A DNA stretch of 64,000 nt from Acidobacteriota bacterium (lineage in GTDB: Bacteria; Acidobacteriota; Terriglobia; UBA7540): assembly GCA_021838785.1 (NCBI GenBank), contig JAKCCV010000007.1, positions 84,853 through 148,852 on the forward strand, given 5' to 3'. Below are positions 45,867 to 54,269 of this stretch, in pieces (positions within the stretch are counted from its first letter, which is position 1; each line of letters starts with the position of its first letter). Below the pieces are notes generated by a model, which was given only the letters and a program-made list of their open reading frames with translations, ran no database searches and was not told the DNA's origin. The position numbers and the translations under genes are program-made.

Positions 45867-46484
45867 ATGGCCTCGACCTCTCCCCTGCGACGTTCCCCCG
45901 AACATAAGCCGGTGGCGCTCGACGCGCGCGCCATGGACAACCTTCGCTATATTCGCGAGACGATGGAAGGCGCGGCGTCCTTCACGGCGGTGCCCGGCTG
46001 GGGCGGGGTCATCATCGGCGCCGAGGCCCTTGCCGCTTCGGTGATTGCGTCCCAGCAACTCACCGCGGAGCGCTGGCTGCTCACCTGGGTTGTTGCGGCA
46101 GCGGTGGCGGTGCTCATCGGCAGCGCCGCGATGCTGCGCAAGGCACGTCAGGCGGACACTTCCATTCTTTCGCGGCCCGGCCGCCGATTCGCCCTGAGCC
46201 TTTTGCCGCCTTTGGTCGCCGGAGCGTTGCTGACTGTGGTGCTCTACCGCATGGGCGACACCGCCATCCTCCCTGGCTTGTGGCTGATTTTATATGGAGC
46301 CGGCGTCGTCAGCGGCGGGGCGTTTTCAGTGCGAATCGTTCCCGCCATGGGATTGGTTTTTATGGCGATGGGGGCGCTCGCGCTGTTTTCTCCTGCCTCA
46401 TGGGGGAACGTTTATATGGCGGTGGGGTTTGGAGGGATGCACCTCATTTTTGGTTCCGTCATCGCCTGGAGGCATGGTGGCTAA
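45867..46484 (+). CDS. Multi-pass membrane protein of unknown function
   Basis: 205 residues. A basic N-terminus, then an amphipathic part ARAMDNLRYIRETMEGAASF and about six hydrophobic helices (WGGVIIGAEALAASVIAS, WLLTWVVAAAVAVLIGSAAM, FALSLLPPLVAGALLTVVLY, AILPGLWLILYGAGVVSGGA, VPAMGLVFMAMGALALF, NVYMAVGFGGMHLIFGSVIA). The gene pair 'membrane protein plus small winged-helix regulator' recurs in Acidobacteriota; function unknown. The next gene starts 11 bases before this one ends, so translation is coupled. Confidence 0.7.
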   Translation: MASTSPLRRSPEHKPVALDARAMDNLRYIRETMEGAASFTAVPGWGGVIIGAEALAASVIASQQLTAERWLLTWVVAAAVAVLIGSAAMLRKARQADTSILSRPGRRFALSLLPPLVAGALLTVVLYRMGDTAILPGLWLILYGAGVVSGGAFSVRIVPAMGLVFMAMGALALFSPASWGNVYMAVGFGGMHLIFGSVIAWRHGG

Positions 46485-46866
46485 AAATCGTTTGCAACAA
46501 CGCTGGCGCCGCGAAACCGCGCCCGACGAGTTGAGCGTTTCCGGGCAGGGTGAAGCTCCGTCCGCCGTGGGGGCCCCGAGGCTCGACCGCTTGATTCATG
46601 AGCGGATGCGCTTGGGTATTGTGAGCGCGCTGGCGGTGAATTCCGCGCTCTCTTTTAACGAACTCAAAAAGCTGCTGCGCACCACGGACGGGAACCTGAG
46701 CGTCCACGCCCGCAAACTCGAGATGGCGCAATATATTGCCTGCACGAAATCGTTCGACGGGCGCTTGCCCAAGACCGAGTTTCGGCTCACGCCGCAAGGG
46801 CGCCGCGCCTTGGAGAATTATTTGAACCATATGGAAGCGCTGATCCGGGCGACACGGGACCGGTAA
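46474..46866 (+). CDS. Small winged-helix transcriptional regulator
   Basis: 130 residues from the ATG at 46474; an upstream open frame is only the shadow of the preceding gene. The core LDRLIHERMRLGIVSALAVN, SALSFNELKKLLRTTDGNLS, VHARKLEMAQYIACTKSFDG and TEFRLTPQGRRALENYL is the HTH_34/MarR-ArsR-like fold of single-domain regulators. No effector domain, metal-binding Cys pair or ligand pocket is evident. It overlaps the membrane protein gene by 11 bases and may repress the shared promoter through the palindrome at 45825. Confidence 0.85.
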   Translation: MVAKNRLQQRWRRETAPDELSVSGQGEAPSAVGAPRLDRLIHERMRLGIVSALAVNSALSFNELKKLLRTTDGNLSVHARKLEMAQYIACTKSFDGRLPKTEFRLTPQGRRALENYLNHMEALIRATRDR

Positions 46867-46887
46867 TTTTTTTGCGGAGGCGGCTTT

Positions 46888-47622
46888 GTGATTCAAAGTT
46901 CTTTGTCGTCTGATGGGTCGCGGGCACCGTCGTTGCACGTCGCCATCATCATGGATGGCAGCGGCCGCTGGGCCCAAGCCCGCGGCCTGCCTCGCACCGC
47001 CGGCCATCGCGCCGGGGTCCCGGCCGTGCGCCGCGTCATTCAAGCGGCGCTCGATTATGGCATCGGGACGCTGACGCTCGACGCTTTTTCGTGCAACAAC
47101 TGGCAACGGCCCACCGCCGAGGTCGGCTCCCTGCTCGATATTTTTACCCGTTTCCTGCGCGGCGAAACGCTCTCGTGGAAAGCCTTGGGCATTCGGCTGC
47201 GCGTGCTGGGGCGGCGCGACCGTTTGCCACACGATCTTCTTGACGCCATCGCCGCCGCCGAGGCCGCCACGGCGAACGGTGACCGCCTCCGTTTGCGCTT
47301 GGCGATTGATTACTCCTCTCGGGAGACCCTCCTCCGGGCCGCGAAAGAACTGAACGGCTGCCACGCTCCCAGCGAATTTTCCCGGCACCTCACCGCCGCG
47401 GCCGGCGAGCCGGAGGCTTCGCCGGACGTTGACCTGCTGATCCGCACCGGGGGCGAACTGCGCCTCTCCGACTTTATGCTGTGGGAATGCGCCTACGCTG
47501 AGCTCTATTTCACCTCTCGTCTGTGGCCTGACTTTACGGCCGAAGATTTGGCCGCCGCGCTCGCGGACTTTTGCGCCCGCGACCGGCGCTTCGGACGCAT
47601 TCCCGAAAGCGTCGCCGTGTGA
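46888..47622 (+). CDS. Polyprenyl diphosphate synthase (UppS-like, cis-prenyltransferase)
   Basis: 244 residues from a GTG with GCGGAGG upstream. Motif HVAIIMDGSGRWAQARGLPR holds the catalytic Asp (about 23), the GSGRWA phosphate loop and HRAG. The C-terminal LLIRTGGELRLSDFMLWECA and AYAELYFTSRLWPDF correspond to the isopentenyl-PP-binding RT-GE-R-S motif. In typical UppS the loop reads MDGNGRWA; here Asn is Ser, as in a recurrent paralogous branch. It may be a second enzyme making a shorter or specialised cis-polyprenol, not necessarily the cell-wall UppS. Confidence 0.85.
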   Translation: MIQSSLSSDGSRAPSLHVAIIMDGSGRWAQARGLPRTAGHRAGVPAVRRVIQAALDYGIGTLTLDAFSCNNWQRPTAEVGSLLDIFTRFLRGETLSWKALGIRLRVLGRRDRLPHDLLDAIAAAEAATANGDRLRLRLAIDYSSRETLLRAAKELNGCHAPSEFSRHLTAAAGEPEASPDVDLLIRTGGELRLSDFMLWECAYAELYFTSRLWPDFTAEDLAAALADFCARDRRFGRIPESVAV

Positions 47623-47671
47623 ACCGTTCCCTCGCCGGAAACTTCGGTTAACCGGGAGATAAGAGACTCAG

Positions 47672-47920
47672 ATGCCGAGCAGCACGATGAGCAACCTCCC
47701 GCTGCGCCACCTGCTCCGGCGCATCGCGATAGCTGGGAATGCTCTCTACTTCCTTTGGATTTCTTACAACGGCGTTGTCTCGGGCTTTGCCGCCAGCGGG
47801 GTTCGCCTCGTTTCTTACATCGGCATTCTTACGCTGCTGATTTGCAATGTGGCCCTTCTCGTTTCCTATCGCGAGCGCGATAGCGGCTCGCCGTCGTCGG
47901 AGTCAGGAGGACCACGGTGA
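47672..47920 (+). CDS. Small membrane protein
   Basis: 82 residues, with two hydrophobic helices (IAIAGNALYFLWISYNGVVS and VRLVSYIGILTLLICNVALL) joined by a short loop, and a charged Ser/Glu-rich tail. It follows the prenyltransferase by 49 bases; the next gene's GTG overlaps its stop (GTGA). No family recognised; coding status rests on coupling and helix pattern. Confidence 0.5.
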   Translation: MPSSTMSNLPLRHLLRRIAIAGNALYFLWISYNGVVSGFAASGVRLVSYIGILTLLICNVALLVSYRERDSGSPSSESGGPR

Positions 47921-48147
47921 GCTGGCGATGGTTCAAGCCATGGGGGTGGATCTATCTTCCGGCTTCGGTGATGGGCTGGGTGGCGGTCATTCTCACCGCG
48001 GCGTTTTGCATGAACACGTTTCTCGCCGTGGACCGCCATTCGCATTCAGCCAGTGACACGCTGTATGGCGTCTTTCCGTATTGGGTTCCCGCACTCGGAA
48101 TCCTCAATTGGCTGGCCAGCAAGACATCGAACAGCGGCTCGCGCTGA
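47917..48147 (+). CDS. Small membrane protein
   Basis: 76 residues from a GTG that overlaps the previous stop by four bases. Trp-rich start (SWRWFKPWGWIYLPASVMGW), one strong helix (VAVILTAAFCMNTFLAV) and a second, weaker one (VFPYWVPALGILNWLAS). Coupled to the previous small gene; the pair may form a complex. No family recognised. Confidence 0.5.
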   Translation: MSWRWFKPWGWIYLPASVMGWVAVILTAAFCMNTFLAVDRHSHSASDTLYGVFPYWVPALGILNWLASKTSNSGSR

Positions 48148-48215
48148 AGGGCTCGGCAGGCCCCAGAGCCCTCGGCGATGGCCACCTCAGGTACCGCCTC
48201 GCCACGACCTGCGCT

Positions 48216-48965
48216 TCAGTTCACCCATTTGTTCGAGGAATCTTCGGACTCGTGCCGGCGCTTATAGACTTCAAATTTCTTGCGCAAGCGGGCGCGCTGC
48301 CACGCCTGGTAACGCGCGCTGGCGCGTTGCGGCAAAGCGCCGCCCCGCAAGTAGAGATAGCCCACCAGCATTCCACCCAAATGCGCCAGATGCGCGATGC
48401 CTGAGCCGGGCGAACCCAACTCGCTGAGGAATTCAATCACCCCGATGCCGAGCACAAACCACTTGGCCTTCACCGGGACCACGAACCATAGGAAGATCGG
48501 CCGGTCCGGCCAGATCATGCCGAAAGCGAGTAGGATGCCGAATATCGCCCCCGAGTTCCCAATGACGGGAATGAAGGAATTAGGCTGAACGAGCACATCG
48601 AAGACGGCCGCGCCCACGCCCGTCAAGAAGAAATAGAAAAGAAACTTCGGCCCACCCCACAGCCGCTCGAGGTCCGAACCGAACATCCACAGCGCGAACA
48701 GATTGAACAGAATGTGAAAGTATCCGTCGTGGAGAAACAGATAGGTGAAAGGTTGCCACAAAAGAAGATGATGCGTGACGTCGTAGGGCGTCAGGCCGCC
48801 GTAAGCCAATGGATACAGCCAGCAGTAAAGCCGCAACGTTTCAATGGAAAGGTGGCCGAGAACATAAGTCAGCACAAAGACCCCGGCGGTGACCACGATA
48901 AGCTTTTTAAGCACCGGCGTCAGCGGCGGGAAGAACGACATGTAGGACTCGGTATAGCGGCCCAT
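48216..48965 (-). CDS. Rhomboid-family intramembrane serine protease
   Basis: 249 residues from the ATG at 48965. Six hydrophobic segments. The catalytic Ser lies in IGNSGAIFGILLAF (GxSG, about 139-152) and the catalytic His in IAHLAHLGGMLVGYLY near 205-215; WQPFTYLFLHDGYFHILFNL carries the His/Asn pair of helix 2. The C-terminal 35 residues are a basic soluble tail (e.g. RYQAWQRARLRKKFEVYKRR). It cleaves single-pass membrane proteins within the membrane; targets unknown. Confidence 0.9.
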   Translation of the reverse strand: MGRYTESYMSFFPPLTPVLKKLIVVTAGVFVLTYVLGHLSIETLRLYCWLYPLAYGGLTPYDVTHHLLLWQPFTYLFLHDGYFHILFNLFALWMFGSDLERLWGGPKFLFYFFLTGVGAAVFDVLVQPNSFIPVIGNSGAIFGILLAFGMIWPDRPIFLWFVVPVKAKWFVLGIGVIEFLSELGSPGSGIAHLAHLGGMLVGYLYLRGGALPQRASARYQAWQRARLRKKFEVYKRRHESEDSSNKWVN

Positions 48966-49099
48966 CCTCACCAGCCTATCACAATCAAGAGCGTTCTCGA
49001 CAAATGCCGGCCCTCTGCCTACGATGGCCGTCGAGCGACGGCCGCCGACTCCTGACCGGCGGGCGACGGCCAGCGGAGCGTGCCGCAGGTCCCTGCTCC

Positions 49100-51229
49100 C
49101 TACTTTTCAGAGGCGGGCTTGCTCCGACCGATAGCATAGAGCAAGACGGCGAGCGCAAAGAAGATAACCAACGCGACGAGGTTGCTTTGGGCAAAATGAG
49201 GAAACCAACGCGGCCCCACATCGAAGATTCTTTCTTTCTTGAATCCCACCACCACCGCCAGCGCCAAACCGCCGAGCGATCCTCCGGCGATGAGGCCGGA
49301 ACTAAACAAAGTGCCGGCTCCCGTTTCAGATTCTTCGGCGCCCCTCCGCGCCGTTTTATCCACCAGCCATTTGACGACCCCGCCCGCAAAGATGGGCGCC
49401 GTGGTCGAGATCGGCAGATACGACCCCACGGCAAAGGCCAACGATCGCACGCCGCACAATTCCAGGACAATGACGATAAACGCTCCGAACAGTACCAGCG
49501 TCCACGGCAGTTTGCGGGTCAGAATTCCGTTAATCACCACGCTCATGAGCGTCGCCTGCGGCGCAGGATAGTCGGTTGAGCCAATGCCCGGAATTTCTTG
49601 GTAGTCAATTGTTCGCGCCGACCGGTCATAATAATAAAGGCCATTCGGCACGGTGCGCGATCCGAGGACGCTCAGTTGCTCGTAAGTGTGTCCGTGATAG
49701 AGCACGCGGCCGCGCGGCTTCATGGCGGCAGTGACGGCGACGTTGGTCATCCGCACGGGTTTAACGTGGGTCGCACTCTTGTTGAGCAGTTGCAGCGTGA
49801 GGCCGACGGCAAAAACGGAGGTAATGACCCCCACGGCATAGCCCAATTCCTGCTTACTGGGGGTGGCGCCCACCAGAAATCCGGTTTTCAGGTCTTGCGT
49901 GGTGGCGCCGGCGCTGGCGCCTCCGATGCAGACCACCGCGCCCACGCTGAGCGCAATCGCGGAATACTCTCCTCCCGTCCAGCCCAGTAACAAAAAGATC
50001 AGGCAAGTGCCCATCAGGGTGGCGATGGTCATGCCGGAGACCGGATTGGACGAGCTACCGATGAGCCCTACGATGCGCGCCGACACGGTGGCGAAAAAGA
50101 AACCAAACAGCACCATCAGCAGCGCAGCGATAAAATTCCCGTGCGAACCCGGGTTGACGTGAAACGCCAGAAGCGCCCACACCGCCGCAACCACCAGAAC
50201 GGCCCCGCCGGCAATGATGGGGAGGGGCAGATCGCGCGCCGTGCGCTCGATTTCGCGTGCCGCCGCTCCCAGCTTGCTCTCGCGCAGTTGCCGGAACGTC
50301 GCCTGAAAGGAACCAATAATCGTCGGCAAGGTCCGCGCCAGCGTGATGATGCCGGCCATCGTGACCGCGCCCGCACCAATATAACGGATGTAACCCGCCC
50401 AAATGGCGTCCGGCGACATGGCGCTGATGGGCTCGGTGCCGGGGTAGAGAGGAACGGGCAAACTCGCCCCAAAAAACCTGATGACCGGAATCAGCACCAG
50501 CCACGAAAGTACGCCGCCCGCAAACATGATCCCGGCCACTCGCGTGCCGATGATGTAACCGACGCCGAGATATTCCGGCGTGATTTCTGCGGCGAGCGTC
50601 GCTCCAGGGTACCAGGCGGGGCGCCAGGAAGGAATGGCCTTCCAAAAACCCAGACCGCCGGTCTCCCCCATCAAAAACTTATAGACCATCCCTAGGCCCG
50701 CGCCGCCAAACACTTTGCCCGCCTGAATGCCGCCTCGCTCGCCTGTAATCAACACGTCGGCGCAGGCCTTGCCCTCCGGAAACACTAGGTTGCCGTGCTC
50801 TTTGACCACGAGCGCGTTGCGCAGCGGCACCACGAAGAGCACTCCCAACAGGCCGCCTGCCAGTGCCAGCGGAAAAATCCGCGAGTAATCGAGTGTGTAA
50901 CCGAGAAAGATCAGCGCCGGCAGCGTGAACACAGTCCCGGCCGCAATGGATTCGCCCGCCGAACCCACCGTCTGCACAATGTTGTTTTCAAGGATGGTGG
51001 ACCGTCCCAGCCATTTGAAAATACTGATGGAGATCACCGCGATGGGAATCGAGGCGCTCACCGTCAAGCCGGCTCTTAGCGCCAGATAAACCGATACCGC
51101 TCCAAACACAATGCCCAGCAACGCCCCCAGCACTACGGCGCGCAGCGTGAATTCCGGTAAAACAACCTCGGGAGCAATGAAGGGTCGAAAGGCGGCCTGG
51201 GGCTCGGGCATTTGGGTTTCAGTGGCCAT
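49100..51229 (-). CDS. OPT-family oligopeptide transporter
   Basis: 709 residues with about 15-16 hydrophobic helices. Typical OPT sequence: VVLGALLGIVFGAVSVYLAL near the start, NIVQTVGSAGESIAAGTVFT, FPEGKACADVLITGE (about 155-170) and, after the midpoint, IGSSSNPVSGMTIATLMGTC. Bacterial OPT proteins move small peptides or metal-siderophore-like chelates with a proton gradient. The C-terminal half contains a soluble stretch (about 490-560) between helices. Next upstream on the same strand is the GatB/YqeY gene, 133 bases away. Confidence 0.9.
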   Translation of the reverse strand: MATETQMPEPQAAFRPFIAPEVVLPEFTLRAVVLGALLGIVFGAVSVYLALRAGLTVSASIPIAVISISIFKWLGRSTILENNIVQTVGSAGESIAAGTVFTLPALIFLGYTLDYSRIFPLALAGGLLGVLFVVPLRNALVVKEHGNLVFPEGKACADVLITGERGGIQAGKVFGGAGLGMVYKFLMGETGGLGFWKAIPSWRPAWYPGATLAAEITPEYLGVGYIIGTRVAGIMFAGGVLSWLVLIPVIRFFGASLPVPLYPGTEPISAMSPDAIWAGYIRYIGAGAVTMAGIITLARTLPTIIGSFQATFRQLRESKLGAAAREIERTARDLPLPIIAGGAVLVVAAVWALLAFHVNPGSHGNFIAALLMVLFGFFFATVSARIVGLIGSSSNPVSGMTIATLMGTCLIFLLLGWTGGEYSAIALSVGAVVCIGGASAGATTQDLKTGFLVGATPSKQELGYAVGVITSVFAVGLTLQLLNKSATHVKPVRMTNVAVTAAMKPRGRVLYHGHTYEQLSVLGSRTVPNGLYYYDRSARTIDYQEIPGIGSTDYPAPQATLMSVVINGILTRKLPWTLVLFGAFIVIVLELCGVRSLAFAVGSYLPISTTAPIFAGGVVKWLVDKTARRGAEESETGAGTLFSSGLIAGGSLGGLALAVVVGFKKERIFDVGPRWFPHFAQSNLVALVIFFALAVLLYAIGRSKPASEK

Positions 51230-51362
51230 CGGCTGTGTCCCTTAGCGAAATTGGTTCCTCTGGGCTCGCGGCGCGAGCTTGCCCCGCGGGCTCTCCCGGA
51301 CGGTCGGAACGGCCTACCGTGCCCGCGCCGGGCGAAGCAGGTCGCGCGGGGCCGGCAGAACC

Positions 51363-51812
51363 TCACGCGCCTAACTTGGCTCGCGCCAGCTCACTCACGC
51401 GCTTGCCATCGGGGTTCTTGCCCGCGAGCTTCGCCATGGCCGCCTTCATCACTTTGCCCAAGTCCTTCGGGCCGCTGGCGCCGGTTTCAACAAGGGCGGC
51501 GGCGATGGCGGCCTCTATCTCCGCCTCGCTCGCGGCTGCGGGGAGATAAGCTTCCAGAATTTTGATTTCCGATTCTTCCTTAGAGGCCAGGTCTTCGCGC
51601 CCGCCTTTGCGGAACTGCTCCACCGAATCGCGCCTCTGTTTAACCAGCGTCCGCAGAACTGCCTGTGCCTCGGCGTCGTCAAGCGCATGGCCTACCTCGA
51701 TCTGCTTGTTCTTGAGTGCCGTCTTGATCATCCGCAAAACGGACAGTTTCAGCTCCTCGCGCGCTTTCATGGCGGCGATGATTTCTCGATCCACCTGGTC
51801 CTGGAAAGTCAT
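51363..51812 (-). CDS. GatB/YqeY domain protein
   Basis: 149 residues. QDQVDREIIAAMKAREELKL and LSVLRMIKTALKNKQIE match the helical start of YqeY, and VETGASGPKDLGKVMKAAMA with AGKNPDGKRVSELARAKL is its C-terminal tail domain, shared with the GatB subunit of the Asp/Glu-tRNA amidotransferase. Free-standing proteins of this family are thought to bind tRNA; the exact role is unknown. Length is normal. Confidence 0.9.
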   Translation of the reverse strand: MTFQDQVDREIIAAMKAREELKLSVLRMIKTALKNKQIEVGHALDDAEAQAVLRTLVKQRRDSVEQFRKGGREDLASKEESEIKILEAYLPAAASEAEIEAAIAAALVETGASGPKDLGKVMKAAMAKLAGKNPDGKRVSELARAKLGA

Positions 51813-51925
51813 CGAATGATTTCCTCTCCAACTTTTCCTGCCGACTATATCATAAAGGACGGCGGAAACGTCGGCATCCCGCCGACAGAGCGTTTAGGGC
51901 AGCAACGCCGCGGGAAGGCAGTCAA

Positions 51926-52321
51926 ATGGCCTTTGAAAATCTTCTTCACCTCTCGAATGATTTGGAATGGCTGGGGGTTGAACTGGAACAGATCGGCCAC
52001 GTCCACGCCCTGCAGGGCTATCCTCATGCGGGGGAAACCTGGAAGGAGTTTCAGGAAAAACAAAAGGGCGTGCTCCTCACTTGCGATAAGATCGAGCACC
52101 AATTGAAAGATACGGTTCGGTATGACACGGGAAAACTTGTGGGAATTGCCCTGCCGGTGGATGACGCGCTGAATGCCATCGCTCAACTCCTCGAAGCCGT
52201 CGAAAAAATCAAGTGGATGGCGGTTTACCAGGTGCATGATCTTCCCGAGGCCGTGCGCTGCTTCAACCAGATGGTTCACGGCGCGTTTGGCCAGGCGGCG
52301 CCGACGGGAGCAACGGAGTGA
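51926..52321 (+). CDS. Hypothetical helical protein
   Basis: 131 residues, mainly amphipathic helices: ENLLHLSNDLEWLGVELEQI, ETWKEFQEKQKGVLLTCDKI and VDDALNAIAQLLEAVEKIKW. No signal peptide or membrane helix. Contains several His and Cys (GHVHALQGYPHAG, YQVHDLPEAVRCFNQMVH) that might bind a metal, but no named motif. It precedes the GH9 gene by 81 bases on the same strand. Confidence 0.6.
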   Translation: MAFENLLHLSNDLEWLGVELEQIGHVHALQGYPHAGETWKEFQEKQKGVLLTCDKIEHQLKDTVRYDTGKLVGIALPVDDALNAIAQLLEAVEKIKWMAVYQVHDLPEAVRCFNQMVHGAFGQAAPTGATE

Positions 52322-52402
52322 CAACGCCACGCGCTGAAGGTCCACGTCGAGTCTTGCGTTCGCCGACTGCGGCCGCCCGGCAAATTTTGTTGAGGTGACA
52401 CC

Positions 52403-54208
52403 ATGAATCGCCGAAATTTTTTGGGAACCCTAGCGACCTTGCCGGCCGGGATGGCTGTGCCCGCCCTGGCGCAAGAAGGACCGCCCGTGGTTGAGCCGGT
52501 CGAAAAGGAAACCGCGCGACGCACGCCCACCATTGCGCTCAATCATATGGGCTTTCGGCCGCGGTCGGGCAGAAAAGTGCTTGTGGTTCGTGCCACGGTT
52601 TCTCCCCCTCCCTCCCATTACACATTGCGGGATATTGGCTCCGAACCGTTTCACTTCACCCGCCCGCTTAAGCTATCCCCGTCAAGTGATTTGGGACCTT
52701 GCCTCACCGCCGACTTCACCGATCTTGAGCGATTGGGCATGTATCAAATTACCGTGGGAGAAGAACACTCCGTTCCGTTTTTCATCCGCGAGGATGCATG
52801 GCGACGAACGCTTCCGACCGTAGTGGGATATTACCGCTGGCAACGCTGCGGCGTTGCGGTGCCGGGGGTTCATCCGGTTTGCCATCTGGATGACGCTCGC
52901 CGGCGCGATAACGGCGAGCATGTGGATGAGGTAGGAGGGTGGCACGACGCCGGCGACCTCCGCAAGTGGATGGACCCAACCCTCCTCAACGCCATTGCGC
53001 TGCTCAACCTCGATAGGAACCTGGCCGCCCGCCAGCCGGGTGACCCGTCCACCGAGCAGATTCTGGAAGAAGTGCGACACGGCAACCTGTACTTCCTCAA
53101 AATGCAAGACACGGACGGGCGCGTGTGGCATGACACCGCCGGCGGCATTAACGGCGATAACAGCGACAATCATTGGACCGATAACATCATCGGCACGCCG
53201 GACGATCGCTACATCAATACGAAAAAGCTGGAGCACATTTCCGCCATGTTTTCGACGCTTCAAGGGCTGGTGAGCCAAGCCTATCGAGCCCCAGACCCCG
53301 CCTACGCGGCGCGCTGCCTGGCTGCGGGCGAGCGCGCCTGGCAGGCTAATGCCCGCACCGGCGCGACGCTGGATTTGGCCTGGTGGGCACTGGCTGATTG
53401 CGAACTCCACCGCGCCACGGGAAAAACCGCGTACCGCCATGACGCCCTGCGGCTGGGAAAACAATTGCTGGCTCGGCAGAATGTCGCCTTCGCGGCCGGC
53501 CAGAAAGAAGTGCGCGGCTACTGGACCGAGTCGCCGAGCGCCTCCACAGCTCCCTCAAGTTCGCACTTCGTTCCGTATTTCAATGTCGTCTATCCGGCGC
53601 TGCCGGCGATGGCTCTCCTGAACCTTTATGAGACGTTTCCGACGGCTGCCGACGCCCCAAAATGGAAAGCTGCCGTGCGGCGGCATCTGGACGAATACGT
53701 GCTGCCCATGTCCGAGAGAAATGCCTTCCGGCTGATTCCCTCCGGACTTTACCTCGGCCAACCGACCCCGGAAACCTATCGGCCCTTGGCCGGTGAGCTG
53801 ACCTACCGCTACTTTATGCCGGTTCGCAAACAATTTTGGTGGCAGGGCATCAACTCGCATTTGGGTAGCTACGCGCTGCTGCTGGGCGAGTTCGCCCGCG
53901 TCCTCAATGGGGAGAACGGCAGCGGGACGGTTTACGCGGACTTGGCCTACCGGCAATTGGAATGGATTATGGGCGCTAACCCCTTCGGAGCGTGCCTGAT
54001 GACCGCTCAGGGCATGAGAAATCCCTTCCCGCATTCGCGCTTTGTCGGCCTGATTCCCGGCGGCATCATGAATGGCATTGCCGGCAACGAGAAGGATGAG
54101 CCGATCCTCGATCAGGAATTCCTCATTGATTGGCGAACCTGCGAGTATTGGAGCCCGCACGTGGCCTACTATTTGTGGTCCGTGTCCACGCTGGAATCGT
54201 CAGTTTAA
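52403..54208 (+). CDS. Exported glycoside hydrolase family 9 protein
   Basis: 601 residues. A Tat-type signal (NRRNFLGTLATLPAGMAVPA) leads to an N-terminal Ig-like cellulase domain (about 45-135) and an (alpha/alpha)6 barrel. GGWHDAGDLRKWMDPTLLNA holds the two catalytic Asp residues (base) near 174-177. Near the C-terminus WIMGANPFGACLMTAQGMRN and PHSRFVG form the substrate cleft, and CEYWSPHVAYYL is the place of the proton-donor Glu. GH9 enzymes cleave beta-1,4-glucans or act as exo-glucosaminidases; which of these is unclear because the usual NEVA motif is altered. RBS GAGGTGA before the ATG. Confidence 0.85.
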   Translation: MNRRNFLGTLATLPAGMAVPALAQEGPPVVEPVEKETARRTPTIALNHMGFRPRSGRKVLVVRATVSPPPSHYTLRDIGSEPFHFTRPLKLSPSSDLGPCLTADFTDLERLGMYQITVGEEHSVPFFIREDAWRRTLPTVVGYYRWQRCGVAVPGVHPVCHLDDARRRDNGEHVDEVGGWHDAGDLRKWMDPTLLNAIALLNLDRNLAARQPGDPSTEQILEEVRHGNLYFLKMQDTDGRVWHDTAGGINGDNSDNHWTDNIIGTPDDRYINTKKLEHISAMFSTLQGLVSQAYRAPDPAYAARCLAAGERAWQANARTGATLDLAWWALADCELHRATGKTAYRHDALRLGKQLLARQNVAFAAGQKEVRGYWTESPSASTAPSSSHFVPYFNVVYPALPAMALLNLYETFPTAADAPKWKAAVRRHLDEYVLPMSERNAFRLIPSGLYLGQPTPETYRPLAGELTYRYFMPVRKQFWWQGINSHLGSYALLLGEFARVLNGENGSGTVYADLAYRQLEWIMGANPFGACLMTAQGMRNPFPHSRFVGLIPGGIMNGIAGNEKDEPILDQEFLIDWRTCEYWSPHVAYYLWSVSTLESSV

Positions 54209-54269
54209 GTGGATCGCCAAGCAAGCGACGCCGGGCGCTTCGGTTGCGGCCCGAAAGGAAGGTCCAGCG

